Notes: generated from the letters alone by a model not told the origin. Counted from the stretch's first letter, positions 26,456 through 37,276 are shown. The stretch is DNA of 64,000 bases from Beta vulgaris subsp. vulgaris (GCF_026745355.1 NC_079205.1:5977832-6041831); one strand, 5' to 3'. Translations and numbers: made by a program.

Positions 26456-27094
26456 ATGACAAAGCCTAAGCACGGTTGTTGTTACGGCGGCGTATTCTCA
26501 ATAACTTTAAACGCCACCGTCTTCCTCTGCCTCCTCCTCCACCTCGCAACCGCTCTCCCCGAAATAACCCTTGAAGACTTTACCGTTTTTGCCCTTAGAC
26601 AAAATACCGGTATTGCCCTCAAAGAGTCTACCAACTCAACTCAATACAACAACACTATACACTTTGATCTAAAGCTTAGGAATTTAGATAAGGAGTCAAT
26701 GGACTACGATGCCCTTAATCTTACATTTTATTACAAAACTAACCTCAGCAGTTTTCCTATTGGAAATGCCACTTTTAGAGCTTTTTATCAACGTAGATAT
26801 GGTAGTGATCATCGAGTTGGAAATATTGAAGTTAGAGGGGTAAAATGGGAAAATGTTACTGCCGCGGTAATTTTTAGAGTTGAGTTAGCAACAGGAGTGA
26901 GGTACCAAGTTAGTACTTTGTTCAAGTCGAGACGAGTACGTTTTGTGATAGGAGCTGATTTGAGAATTAATGATGAGGGTAGTTTGGTAAATAAGGGTGT
27001 TGAATTAACATCTAAAGCTGGAAGAAATATAATTGGTCGTTTTGAGATGGTGGGCATGTTGGTGGGTATTTTGTTTTTTCTTCATTCTTGGTAG
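26456..27094 (+). CDS. NDR1-like protein 3, divergent N-terminus
   Basis: Single exon, 212 residues. Body clearly NDR1-like: EDFTVFALRQ, IHFDLKLRN, SMDYDALNLTFYYK, GNIEVRGVKWENVTAA, FRVELATGVRY, IGADLRINDEGSLVNK, and a hydrophobic tail (FEMVGMLVGILFFLHSW). The N-terminus differs from genes 1, 2 and 5. The Cys-rich head is reduced to GCCYGG, the segment FLCLLLHLATALPEI resembles a cleavable signal peptide rather than a signal anchor, and the conserved PTCSIE cysteine is lost. If cleaved, it would be held in the membrane only through the C-terminal GPI-type tail. N-glycosylation sites include NST, NAT and NVT. Lies 0.97 kb after gene 2. Confidence 0.9.
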   Translation: MTKPKHGCCYGGVFSITLNATVFLCLLLHLATALPEITLEDFTVFALRQNTGIALKESTNSTQYNNTIHFDLKLRNLDKESMDYDALNLTFYYKTNLSSFPIGNATFRAFYQRRYGSDHRVGNIEVRGVKWENVTAAVIFRVELATGVRYQVSTLFKSRRVRFVIGADLRINDEGSLVNKGVELTSKAGRNIIGRFEMVGMLVGILFFLHSW

Positions 27095-28297
27095 TTAGCT
27101 AAGCTAGGCTGGATTATTCATTTTTATTTCATTTTTCCAACTTTCTTTTTTTTTTTTAATTTATTTTGTGATTGTTTTATTGTTCCTAAAGTTGATGTAT
27201 GATGTCTCTTCGGGGATATCTGATAAAATTGGAACGATACAGTCATTCAAAGAAGTTGATGTATAATAATTGATGTAGTATAGAAGAGAATTGATCGAAT
27301 TGATTGTTTTGCTATTGCTTTTTTTGGATGAATGTACATAAACACTATGTATCCTATTGTAACCTCTAGTATGTAAAGTGAGAATAGGGTTTTATCAAAC
27401 ATTATAATATTAAATCTTGTTAAAGTTTTTGATTTGGTCAAACCTTCAATTGTTAAATGAAAGACTGTTGTCCACTTGTCATACATGTTTTTTTTTTTGG
27501 ACAATGGGTAAAACAACTAAATAACTGAGAGAACTCAATTAGCTTTTCCTAGCTTTAATAGCTAGGTTATGTGCTAAGTTGACTTCTTCTCTTTTTACTT
27601 TCTTACAGCAAACAAAGTTGAAACTATTAGCTAATCTCCCAATGTCTTTGATGATGTTGTCTATGTCCTTATTTGTTTCTCTTGGGTTCTTGAGAGCTTG
27701 ATATACAGGTATTATCCTCACATATCTATACCAACATCTTCTGAAATAATGGATGTTTCCTAGTTGTGTATATGGGTGAGTAATAGATTACTCAATCAAG
27801 GTGGTAAATGGGTGATTTGAATAATTTGCTTGTCGGATCAGGTGTGTTTCGTGTATATGTAATAGGATCAAGACAGATTAAGATTTATTATGGACCAGGT
27901 TATTAGCTATTTCATTTTATATGATTGAAAAATTTAAAAAAAAACTAAAATAAAAGATTTTAAGCCTGCAATTACAAATAATAGATGGATGAAAATATTA
28001 AAATAAATAACAAAAAATAAAAGGTATCAAAATTTGGTTCATTTTATAGTTAAGAATCATAGTAGATGTTATAGTTCGAGTTGATTTGGGACTGATCATT
28101 ATGGGTTGTTGAATCGAGTACAAATTAGGTTCGAGTCTGAATAGTTCATTTCGGATCCCATATCAACATGTTCTTGCAACAAGAAACTTCAGCCCATTAA
28201 TTGGAATAGTAAATTGAAATTCCCATTTAATTGAAATGGGCAACGAAATGAATGGTTGCTAAATGGCAGAGGAGAGAACACTGAAATAACGACTCAA
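27095..28297. other. AT-rich spacer downstream of NDR1-like gene 3
   Basis: No gene recognised. Small open frames on minus (27247-27516, 27539-27721) have no family resemblance. The latter has a faint LINE or RNase H-like feel (LAHNLAIKARKS) but is too short to claim. Confidence 0.45.
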
Positions 28298-29094
28298 CTA
28301 GTTTTTTGGCCCGGGCGATGCCTCGGGTCAGTTACAATAAACAAATATATTATTATTTTTTATTTCATAATTTATTTTGCTAACTTTTGTATTTTTTGTC
28401 CATTAAGAAATTGAAAGATAAACGTCACGACGTGATAAGTAAATTTTTTTTGAAAGCTTTGAGTTTGAAAACAATGCCTTAAAAGGAATTGTGATAAGAG
28501 ATTATGACATTAATATTCTTTTGTAAGTTACATAATATGAGTGTTGAAGATGTACTCCCTCCGTTGTTTTTAATTGCTACATTTTTCTTAAATGATTGTT
28601 TCTTTTTAATTGCTACATTTCCTTATTTACTTGGCCCACCATAAAGTAATACTTTTATATTTGTTCTTCTCTTTTTCAACCCAAAAATACTATTCTTTCA
28701 CTTTTTCTCATTATTTTACATTAAATGGATCAAAAAGTATACTCCAAGAAGCTTGAAAATGACATTGCATAATTTGTTGTACATACAACAATGTAGGAAT
28801 AAAAAAAAAAAGAAAAAGGAAGGAGTATATACTTGTTAAGTCTTTTTAGTTAACTACAATTATTACAAGACCTTATCATATTTTATTTGAAACATTAAAC
28901 AACAAAGTCATAGTGTATTGATGGTTAAGCTCTTACATTTCATTTCAAAGGTCACGTGTTCGATACCTTGCACCCTCATATTTTAAAAAAAATGAGGAGT
29001 ACATGAACATAAAGCATTTGCGTTAAAAATTTGAGGAGAGTGCCACGTGGCACATAACCTTTCTTTCGCACGCCTTTTAATATATTTGTATAGA
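28298..29094 (-). mobile_element. Non-autonomous Helitron
   Basis: On minus, the 5' end is TCTATACAAATATATTAAAA (from 29094), preceded by host A. The 3' end is CTAG (28301-28298), followed by host T. A GC-rich palindromic hairpin (CCCGAGGCATCGCCCGGG) lies 10-12 bases before the CTAG. TC start, CTRR end, subterminal hairpin and insertion between A and T without duplication are the Helitron criteria. Inside are a Stowaway MITE (28555-28825) and a tRNA-like patch with B box GTGTTCGATACC near 28960. No helicase. Confidence 0.8.
28555..28825. mobile_element. Stowaway-type MITE nested in the Helitron
   Basis: Left end CTCCCTCCGTTGTTTTTAAT and right end complementing AGGAAGGAG, flanked by TA on both sides. 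A T/C-rich motif AATTGCTACATTT is repeated twice inside the left half. Confidence 0.8.
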
Positions 29095-29185
29095 TATGGT
29101 AAAGAGATGGAAGGTAAAGTGTTTATATGTATTGCAGACTAGAAACTTGTGATGTATATCTAATTCTCTACAAAAGGTTGAGATG

Positions 29186-29783
29186 TGTTGGAGTTAAGGC
29201 TTGGAAAAACCTTGGCTCATTTTGTTGTTTGTCCCACATTGCTTGTGGGAGGGAATCTCTCCTTGTTTTTATATTCCCTCACTCCTTCCTTCTATTGAGT
29301 TGGTTCTAGAGATGTTTTTGTGGTTGGATGTCATGTTTGGTTTGGGCTTTGGGCTTTAGGGAATAAACTTAACTTAACTAAAGTATTGGACCCGGGAGCT
29401 GCGCGTGTGTGACCATTGGAATTCTATAACATTTTGACTGTTACAATATTCATAGCAAATCCCTAATGATCCACCCATTTATTGCTGTCCATTTTTAGGC
29501 CTGTTTTTTCCCTATAAAAATGGTGCCTTATGATTAGTTAATTACACACAAAAAACACTCTCTTCTTCCTTCTCTTCTCTCTTCCTGGGTTTTCGTGCTT
29601 TTCTCCAAAGCTCAGTTTGCTAGTGGTGGCATACTTAGCTACTGTGTTAACCTTGGGGAGCATTCCGGCCAAGTTCGATAACCACCATTGTCGGGCCGTA
29701 ATTGCTTTCAAGTCAGTGGTCTCCTACCACGACACAGTCTTGAAAGATCTCTTTTCTGCCTTTGCGAAATATCTGTTCTAACA
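29186..29783 (+). mobile_element. Solo LTR related to the 16.9-22.8 kb Copia
   Basis: Starts TGTTGGAGTTAAGGCTTGG and ends CTGTTCTAACA, with the 5-base duplication AGATG at 29181-29185 and 29784-29788. It follows the Copia LTR from end to end (CATTGCTTGTGGGAGGGAAT, CCCGGGAGCT, CCGGCCAAG, GTCGGGCCGTAATTG) but is about 70 bases shorter and clearly diverged, with one heptamer unit and no CGCGCG patch. It lies in the opposite orientation. Confidence 0.95.
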
Positions 29784-29838
29784 AGATGAATTATTGATAT
29801 TCCAGCATCTGCATATTATTGTTGTGGTGATTAGTGGT

Positions 29839-30263
29839 CAGGGCCGTGGCAACGATTTTCGGGGTCCTGTGCAATTTTTTAAAATTGGGCCCGTTCTTTT
29901 GACTCTCTATATATATACGGAGTACATACAATAGATGATGGCTAAAACTAATTTTTCTCCTAGTATATTTTTTTTTGAAGGAATAAAATAATCTAGATTA
30001 AGAAAGAAGAAACAATATAATTAATTAATATTTAAAAAAAAAAAGTGGAAAGAAAAGAAATAAGAATAGAAGTATGCGTCATTATAATATACCATACCAA
30101 ATTTGAACCCCATGACTAGAGGGTTTTATTTAAAAGCAGTCACCACTAAACCAAAGCAATTTTACTTGTCATTGTTTGATGCGTCGTTATAATATACCAT
30201 ACCAGATTTTAGGCCCCTAACTGGCGGAGGCCCTACGCAGTCTCCCCGGTCGCACCGCCCTTG
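29839..30263. mobile_element. hAT-type MITE 3
   Basis: Flanked by the 8-base duplication TTAGTGGT (29831-29838 and 30264-30271). Ends are imperfect inverted repeats CAGGGCCGTGGCAACG and complement of CAAGGGCGGTGCGACC; CAGGG is a canonical hAT terminus. Inside, a ~28-base block (TATAATATACCATACCA core) is repeated at about 30073-30101 and 30181-30208 around a tRNA-like patch. Confidence 0.9.
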
Positions 30264-30343
30264 TTAGTGGTGGTAGATCTACATTTATTGTAGACTCGGT
30301 CAAAGAAATAGGTCGGGAAGCCTGCAAGTAGCAACCTCAATTG

Positions 30344-30546
30344 TTTTTTTTTTTTCCTGAGGAGTTTCCCATCGCCTTCGACGAGTGGACTAATCTCCCG
30401 CGGGAATTTGCATGAGTACTTTAAAGGACAACATCCCTCCCGGCTAGATATTTTTCCATATCCAAGACTCGAACTCAAAACCTTAATTAAGGAACGAGAG
30501 ACCCTTAACCACTCACGACGTCTCACGCCCAAGCCCAGTTGGTAAC
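30344..30546 (-). mobile_element. tRNA-derived SINE, family B
   Basis: On minus it starts GTTACCAACTGGGCTTGGGC, has an A-box-like CGTGAGTGGTTAAG and a B-box GAGTTCGAGTC, and ends in A12 (T12 at 30344-30355). The flanking duplication is AACCTCAATTG (30333-30343) and AATCTCAATTG (30547-30557). Pol III boxes, an A-tail and an 11-base duplication define a SINE. Distinct from family A at 3736. Confidence 0.88.
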
Positions 30547-30557
30547 AATCTCAATTG

Positions 30558-31117
30558 TTTAATGTGCATGTGTCACAATATGTTGCAACACAGACATGCC
30601 ATATTGCCATTATTCGTGCAATGTTGCACTCAGGTTTCTCTTTTTTCTTGCATCTCAAGCAATTTTGCTACTTCAATGAACTTCTTGTCATGCATTACAA
30701 ATGAAACTTGCTAATCATCTCTATTACCCCGACAATATTCCACTAAGTTATGTAGTCCTTGAATCATAAATATTGCCTCAAATAACATAAATCTATCACC
30801 ACCATCACATCGACAAAAACCACCTAGTGCATAACACTTCTAGATCACCAAGGAAGCAAAACTGAGGTCTTAGTCAACCTCGAGTCAGCATTAAACCCTT
30901 TGACGAATTTAGAAAATAAATAAAGTAAAAGAACGATGAAGTATGAACTGAATTTGATGTTCAAACTACTTAGCACCTATGAGATCATGATATTTAATTA
31001 AAAACACTGTTCCCCTCCCTCCTAACACCTTCCTTAATTTTATAACGATCTCATCCAAATCAAAATTCTTATATTATTCGGTCTTTGTTTATTAAGAAAA
31101 ACATAATCTTTATCTAA
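30558..31117. other. AT-rich spacer
   Basis: No gene or transposon end recognised. Confidence 0.5.
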
Positions 31118-33148
31118 GGCCCGGCCCGTTCGGCATCACGGTAAGTTTTCAGTTTTTGGTTTTATAAATATATAAGTCATATGGTATAAGGGGATAATAA
31201 ACTTAAAATTAGTCATTTTATTTTGAAGGGAAAAGCGTAGTGCGTTAGATAAGGGACAATTTGTCCATGAGTACATAAGGAGCAACAACACTAGGACAAT
31301 GATTCACCCAACATTGTTCATAACCAAACGACACTACCTTAGCAAGGTGATGGGCGACATAATTCCCATCCCTTTTAACATGAGAGAAGCTAGCAAAATC
31401 AAAGTCAGCAACAAGAGAGAGAATGTCATCAAGAATGGCATCTAAGTCAGAAAAATAGATGGCTGCCATGGATAGACGGGAGGTAAGGACTTGAGCATCA
31501 GACTCAAAGACCACCTTCTTAAGACCTTGTCTTCTAGCCCAGCTAACCGCCAAGAGAATGGCTTTAGCTTCGACAATATCCGGAGGCCACCAGGCCTTAA
31601 CACGCTTCACCGCCGAGAAAAGAACCGACCCAGTGTTGTCGCGTGCAATGGCGCCCATGCCAACCCAACCTTCCTCACTCAAAGATGCATCTGAGTTTAT
31701 TTTCACCACTCCCGAGGCTGGCGCACACCATACATTTGAACTGGACGCTGAACTCTTCCGTGGGCCTGCATAGATCTTGCATGAATATGCGTTATAATCC
31801 TCCACTTGACGGTGAATGCACTGAGCTACAATGGCTAGGGGAGTAATCACATCGTCGAAGACGAACTTGTTCCTTTCATACCATAGCTTCCACACCAAAT
31901 AACAGCCTTTTTGGACCATCTTCATGTCCAACTCACTCCAACTTGCTAGCATATCTAAGAGACCCATTCCTTCACAACCTGAAATCATATCACCACACCC
32001 ACTATCGAGCCAGAGTTGCCGTATCCTTGGACATTCAAAAAGGGCATGATGGGTGGTTTCATCCACCCCAACACACTATGGGCAAGAGCAATCACTGGCG
32101 ATGTGGCGGTGCCTCAACGTCGCACGCACCAGGAGAGTATTAGTACAAACTCGCCAATGGAAATGGCGGACTTTAGGGGCCACGTCCCAATCCCAAATGT
32201 TAACCCATTCCCCATGAAAATCATCGAGATTACCACCCTTTACGAGCATATACGCTGTTTTCACTGTATACTTCCCATCTTTTGAGTAAGCCCACATAAA
32301 CTCGTCCCTTCCACCTCGAATGCTAAGAGGGATAGCCAAAATACATCTTTTATCTCTATCATTAAAGTATCGCTCTACCAAATCAAGTCTCCACTCCATT
32401 TTCTCATGATCAATCAAGACTCCTGCAAACTTCAAATCTTCCGTCACGGCACTCTCAATGAACCGTCCCCGCTCATCACCGATTCATGGATCACTCCAAA
32501 TGTCAATATCTTCCCATGACCCACTCGATACATCACCCCTTCTTTCACCAAACTCTTAGCACTTCATATACTTCGCCATGAAAAGCTGTTAGAATGCCCC
32601 AAGCTTGCAAAGAGCACATCACAATTAGGATAATATTTCGCTTTCATGACACGGCTTAGGAGAGAGACATGGAAATGGATAAGGCGCCAAACTTGTCGAC
32701 CGAGAAGGGCATCATTAAACACAGCAAGATCTTTAAAACCCATACCTCCCATACACTTTGGTTTACAAAGTTTCTCCCAGCTCAGCCAATGCATACCTCT
32801 CGCTTCCCCCTTGCCACCCCACCAAAATCGAGCCATAGCTGAACTAATAGCATCCACTGGAAACTTGTACACACCCATGAGATATGTAGGAATTGCCTGA
32901 ATCACCGCCTTTAATAACACTTCCTTCCCTGCTCTAGACAACAATTTCTCCTTCCATCCCCCCAATTTCTTCCATAGTCTATCAAGAAGGCTGCGAAAAA
33001 CCATTTTCTTTGACCGACCACTCACAGTAGGAATACCCAGGTACTTTTTCTGACAACTAAAAATTGGAAACTACTTTTTTTGGTTTCCATATTTTTATTT
33101 TTTGTTTAAAAAAAAAACTGAAAACAGAAAACGATAACGAACGAGCCC
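31118..33148. mobile_element. TIR element containing a LINE fragment
   Basis: Left end GGCCCGGCCCGTTCGGCATC and right end complementing GGGCTCGTTCGTTATCG, followed on each side by a block with TTTTCAGTTTTT. Both sides abut TAA (31115-31117, 33149-33151), as for PIF/Harbinger elements. The ends are imperfect, so classification is tentative. The interior is almost wholly the LINE fragment below. Confidence 0.55.
31245..33056 (-). pseudogene. L1-type LINE fragment: RT C-terminus, zf-RVT, RNase H
   Basis: Three frames in order on minus. 33056-32564: end of RT with KYLGIPTVSGRSKK, GGWKEKLLSRAGKEVLLKAV, FWWGG and MHWLSWEKLCKPK. 32447-32076: zf-RVT linker (DEFMWAYSKDGKYTVKTAY, FHWRVCTNTLLVRATL). 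32066-31245: plant-type RNase H (KINSDASLSEEGWVG, GAIARDNTG, EAKAILLAVSWA, VVFESDAQVL, VKRDGNYVAHHLAK). Frame changes lie near 32070 and 32500. The endonuclease and catalytic RT half are missing, and no poly-A tail or duplication is seen at its 3' side. Confidence 0.88.
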
Positions 33149-33151
33149 TAA

Positions 33152-33615
33152 ATTCTTGATCATCATTTTGTTGTTGAATAAAGAACGTAATGTAAATTAC
33201 TTAAATCGTTAGAAGTTTTTTGATCAACTTGATGAACCTCCGTTTCGTTTTCAATCATTTTACGTACCTTATTTATATTCCATGTTGGATGGCTATTATT
33301 TCAACTCAACTTGCTCAAATCCTTGCATAAACTAATACAAACTCTCACATGCAACTAATCTTGTTTTTAAAAACTTATTAATGTTGGACTTGCATGATTA
33401 TTCAACTATAAAATTTCCCAAATTGCATTTTCTACTCATATTCATATCCATTATGATCACCTGCTCTCAGCCCAAACAATATAAATTCTAAACATCAAGA
33501 CAGATGGAAACATGGCATTTATTTCCATAGAAACCAAAAAAACATACACACACATAATAATAATTCTCAAGAGTCATAATAATTAAATTTCTTGGTACAC
33601 AAGTCTAAAAAAGTA
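33152..33615 (+). promoter_or_regulatory. Upstream region of NDR1-like gene 4
   Basis: AT-rich, with TATAAAA near 33405 and TATAAATT at 33480-33487, the latter 136 bases before the ATG. No other gene. Confidence 0.5.
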
Positions 33616-34296
33616 ATGTCGTCGGAGCTGGCTAAACACGGTGGTTGTCGCAGCGGCTGCGTATACGCCGCCATCTTACTCTGCCTTCTCCTCCAGCCAA
33701 CAGTTACAAGTGGTTATATATTTCATTATCGTTATCATGCACCCGAGTATACCATACAAGAGTTTACTGTTTCAGCCCTCAAGGAAACTCGGTCTACCAA
33801 TTCATCTCATCGGTACAATAATAATATCCACTTTAATTTAAGGCTTATAAACTGGGATGATAGAAGAAGAATTTTTTATGATACTCTTAACCTATCTTTC
33901 TATTACAAACCTAATAACTTGGCTAGTTTTTCCATTGGAAATTCCAGTTTTCCCCCCTTCCACGAACGCCATTTTAGCAGTAACCGCATCCACCGTATAG
34001 GAAATGTTGAGGCTAGAGGGGTAGATTGGGAAAATGTTACCGCGGCCGCGGCGCCGGTGATTTTTAGGGTGGAGCTAGCAACCACCGTGAGGTTCGAGAA
34101 TGATATATTTTCAAAGACAAAACGATACCATATTATGGTAGGAGCTGACTTGAGAGTCAATGCTCAGGGTAATTTGATTAAGAGAAAGTTTCGTAGTGGA
34201 GTTAGACTTACATCTGGTGCTACAAGGAATTTTATGGCCTGTTTTGTTCCATTGTTTGGCATTCTATTTACTTTGTTTTTCTTTCATTCTTGGTAG
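33616..34296 (+). CDS. NDR1-like protein 4, divergent N-terminus
   Basis: Single exon, 226 residues from ATG 33616 (an upstream in-frame TTG at 33592 is not a likely start). Body: EYTIQEFTVSALKETR, IHFNLRLIN, IFYDTLNLSFYYK, a spaced FPPFHERHF replacing the usual FYQG, EARGVDWENVTAAA, VIFRVELATTVRF, MVGADLRVNAQGNLIK, and tail CFVPLFGILFTLFFFHSW. As in gene 3, the start (VYAAILLCLLLQPTVTSG) reads as a cleavable signal peptide. The PTCSIE cysteine is absent, replaced by a His/Tyr-rich insert (IFHYRYHAPEY). The GIYYD-type motif is altered to IFYD. Probably a diverged member with changed topology; function not known. Confidence 0.9.
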   Translation: MSSELAKHGGCRSGCVYAAILLCLLLQPTVTSGYIFHYRYHAPEYTIQEFTVSALKETRSTNSSHRYNNNIHFNLRLINWDDRRRIFYDTLNLSFYYKPNNLASFSIGNSSFPPFHERHFSSNRIHRIGNVEARGVDWENVTAAAAPVIFRVELATTVRFENDIFSKTKRYHIMVGADLRVNAQGNLIKRKFRSGVRLTSGATRNFMACFVPLFGILFTLFFFHSW

Positions 34297-34749
34297 ACTT
34301 GATCACTTCATTATTCATTTTCATTTTCATGATCATATGTATGTTATCATGGAATGTTTTTTAAGTTTGATTTATTAATTATTTGTATTGATTTCAACTT
34401 CTCTACCAATTGTTGATAGAAAATGAAGTTTTGTATGTATGTATGTATCCACTCGTGTAAACTGTAATCCAATTTTAGACAAAGTCTCCTAGAATGTAAA
34501 AATTATGGTTGAATAAAGAGAGAATAGTGAAGTATTTGTAATTTTGTATGTACCTATTTGGTTCAGTCAGTACAAATTAAATCAGGTGCAAAAATTGGTG
34601 TTTCATAAACTTTTGCTTAATTGCATGTACTGGATTACCTGACTTGGAACCCATATTTGACCCAATAAAATGAAATAGTACTTAGATTAAGATAATTTAA
34701 TAGTAATAAATAAGATTGTTGTACTATTCTTATAAAAATGTTGTACTAT
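34297..34749. other. 3' flank of NDR1-like gene 4
   Basis: AT-rich; a GTAT tetranucleotide run at about 34434-34448. No gene recognised. Confidence 0.5.
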
Positions 34750-35100
34750 TTTGTCACAGTTTATGCAGGCTCCCAAAATTGTTCATTGAGAGGCAGTTCT
34801 TAGACTGGTTAGATATTTGAAGAAAAATCTAAGATATGGAGTATTATTTCGTTCTGATAGTAATCTCCGCTTTGAAGGGTGGTGTGATTTTGATTGAGCT
34901 AATTGTCCTCTTATTCGGAAAACCCTGAGTGGGCTGTTTGTTTTATTGGGATATTCTAACAAAATTATATTGTGAAGCTTGTTAGAGATTATGGTGTTAG
35001 GCATAACACTCAGGCCATGATCAAGGAGGAGGTTAGGTTGTTTCATGAGCAACTAATGTTGCCAGCACTCTTCCTATAATTGATGAGCAGATGGTGAAAG
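34750..35100 (+). pseudogene. Decayed Copia RNase H segment
   Basis: Broken translation with LRLVRYLKKNLRYGVLFRSD, FEGWCDFD, NCPLIRKTLSGLFVLLG matches the Copia RT/RNase H junction (RYLKG..G, WCDADWAGCP, RRSTTGYFVLLG). Several stops. A different family from the 16.9-22.8 kb element, remnant only. Confidence 0.7.
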
Positions 35101-35129
35101 AGGGATTGTATTGAACCACCAACAAGAAG

Positions 35130-35390
35130 TTGTTATGACAGACGTGAGAGAGAAACAAATAATGAATACAAAACAATGAAAATCAGACAACAAATTTACG
35201 TGGTTCACCAATTTGGCTACGTCCACGGGCAGAGAGAGAGAATATTTTATTATGTGAGGAAAACCATATTACAGAGAGAATTAGACTTGATTTGTCGTAT
35301 AAAACAATTAGGTTAATAACCTATTTATAATCCCCGTCAGAAAACGCGTATCCCGCAAAAACCGCCGAATTGCCCGACCGGGTCGGGCGA
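35130..35390 (-). repeat. LTR-like remnant A
   Basis: Starts TGTTATGACAGACG and contains TTTACGTGGTTCACCAATTT followed by GGCTACGTCCACGGGCAGAG, the usual U5-side sequence of plant Copia LTRs read in antisense. A similar stretch lies at 36790-36910. The two seem to be parts of LTR sequence separated by the organelle-like insert. Confidence 0.55.
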
Positions 35391-36620
35391 AATCCGCCTG
35401 ACCGGGTGAGATTTTCGCTTTTCCAAAGCTGCAAGGGAGGTAGGTTTAAAGACGGAAAGGAAGAAAAAAGCTCAATGCGGATTCCTTTGGATCTCTTTTT
35501 CGGTTTGCACGAGCTTCCTCTCTTTCTCAACTCCCCTCATCATTTGACAGCCCAGTAAGCAAGCAGGATTTTCATGTATTAAGCATATAGCTAGCGAGCG
35601 AACTTCCCCCTCTCGATTCCATCTATATCCCGAACCCGAACCTGAAATCTGAATGACCTGGTCCACTTGCAGCCATGTTGATAAAATTGAATGACTTTAC
35701 CAGTCACTCGCCCTCGTAAGATCATCTTACCCATGGACAAGGGGACAAGTGAATTATCGCTTTTGAGCGCAGGCAGCCTTCTACCATCCATCCCTTTGTT
35801 CCAATCAGCTAATTTAACCACATTCCAACCTCCGCAAACCTTTGGCAAGCTGGATCCCAAGCATCCGGTAACCACAGGATGATCCACAAGAAAGGTGGCA
35901 GGATTCGAACCTATGGCCGGCCCACCCCTGACCTGCTGGGTTGGGTGGCCGGGTTAGCACCCCTCGTCGCCTCTGTACTCGAAACAGATGCGCTTCGCTA
36001 CCCAGCGCGTAACCTTGTCTCCTCGCGCTCCGACCCGAGTCCCCACGTCCGCTTTTTTCCGCCCGCGGTTCGGGGGGCACTTGAGTCAGCCGCCGGCGCC
36101 CGACTGCAGGCCTACCACGCTTCGCGCCTGCGGCGTTTTCGCTGTTCTGTTCAGATCCTGGAGTGTAGAGCTGGGGGGTCAAGGGGGGAAGGCCGAAAGG
36201 GGGGTCACAGGGGGGATTTTATCCCCTTTGCTCGCCCGTTCACCTTCCCGTAATCGAACCTTCCACAGAAAGCAGCTCGCACTCGGTAATAAGACTTTAA
36301 CATTCGTAAGAAAAGAAAGTGCTTTTTCCTAGGGTAGATGAAAGGAATGCGGCCTACCAAGCACTTGCCTGCTGCTCCTGCCGCCCGCAGATGATGAGCC
36401 CATGCGAAAACTTTCTCTTTGATTTTCGCTCGATAGGTCATCAAAGTGATTTTCTTCCTTTTTCCAAATAAGTCGACGGAATTCCCCTTTCTTAGTTAGG
36501 GATTGCGGGTTTTGGAAGTGGAAAAGGCGAGAGAAACTGTTAGACTTCTTTATTGCGTTGCGCAAAAAAAAGGGGCTTACGTTTTGCGGGCCCGACTACT
36601 GGAATTGCCCGGGAGACATC
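35390..36620. other. Organelle-derived insert, probably mitochondrial (NUMT)
   Basis: About 1.2 kb of GC-rich DNA (roughly half GC) in a strongly AT-rich setting, with the texture of plant mitochondrial spacer (CCCGCGGTTCGGGG, GGCCGAAAGGGGGGTCAC, TTGCGTTGCGC). A tRNA T-arm-like string GGCAGGATTCGAACCT (antisense) occurs at 35899-35914, but no complete cloverleaf could be folded by eye. Long overlapping frames on both strands look like the composition effect of GC-rich DNA, not genes. Edges are approximate. Confidence 0.6.
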
Positions 36621-36780
36621 CTCCCGACCTGGTCGGGTCAGATGCAGAACCCCCATTTCTCTTATGCATTTTATCAAACACCTTCAAGGCAATATATTCA
36701 AGGCACTTATTCTTACACAAGTGATGCTTTGGTGCTGATATCACCCCCTGTTGAAATAATTAAAGGCAGCTATTTTCGCT

Positions 36781-37000
36781 ATAGCTAACAAGTGTTATAA
36801 CGAAAGCAATAAAGCAACAAAGAATTAAAGAACAATCAACACAAGTATTGACGTGGTTCACTAATAATATCAGTTGCATCCACAGGCAGAAGAGAAACGT
36901 TTTTATTATGTTTAGAAGAGGGAGTACAAGGCAAAAGTTAATTATAAGGTTTATATGATACCCTTCTAATAACCTAAACATATGGGGCATAAACCCGAAA
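36781..37000 (-). repeat. LTR-like remnant B
   Basis: From TGTTATAACGAAAG (about 36793) with ACGTGGTTCACTAATA and CATCCACAGGCAGAAG, paralleling remnant A. The TGGTGCTGATATCA just before it (36730-36743) may be a decayed antisense primer-binding site, but that is uncertain. Confidence 0.45.
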
Positions 37001-37148
37001 CCAAAACAAAAAAAGGTATTCTAAATTACATAAACCGAACAAATTTTATTTTATTTTATTTTTTTTGGGGGGGGGGGGGTTGTTGCACCCACCAAGGCAT
37101 CACCCCTTGATCCCGACTCTTATAACTTGAAGTATAGGACGTTATGAT

Positions 37149-37265
37149 ATTTTGATCCATATGAGCCACGAAGACAACAAGAAGGGGAAGGGGGATTCGA
37201 ACCTGTGACCTATCGTTCACAGCACCTTAATCTTAACCACTAGACCAAGACATCATTGGTTATAT
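37149..37265 (-). mobile_element. tRNA-derived SINE, family A, copy 2
   Basis: Reverse copy of the 3736 SINE with better-preserved boxes: GTCTTGGTCTAGTGGTTAAG (A box) and ACAGGTTCGAATCC (B box), then GTCTTCGTGGCTCATATG. Flanked by the 11-base duplication GACGTTATGAT at 37138-37148 and 37266-37276. Confidence 0.88.
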
Positions 37266-37276
37266 GACGTTATGAT

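Noticed and set aside
33592..33615. Upstream extension of NDR1-like gene 4
   Set aside because: Begins at TTG; the first ATG is at 33616 and gives a start consistent with the paralogues.
35879..36253. Long overlapping frames in the GC-rich block
   Set aside because: Open on both strands and in several frames, as expected from GC-rich organelle spacer; no protein family seen.
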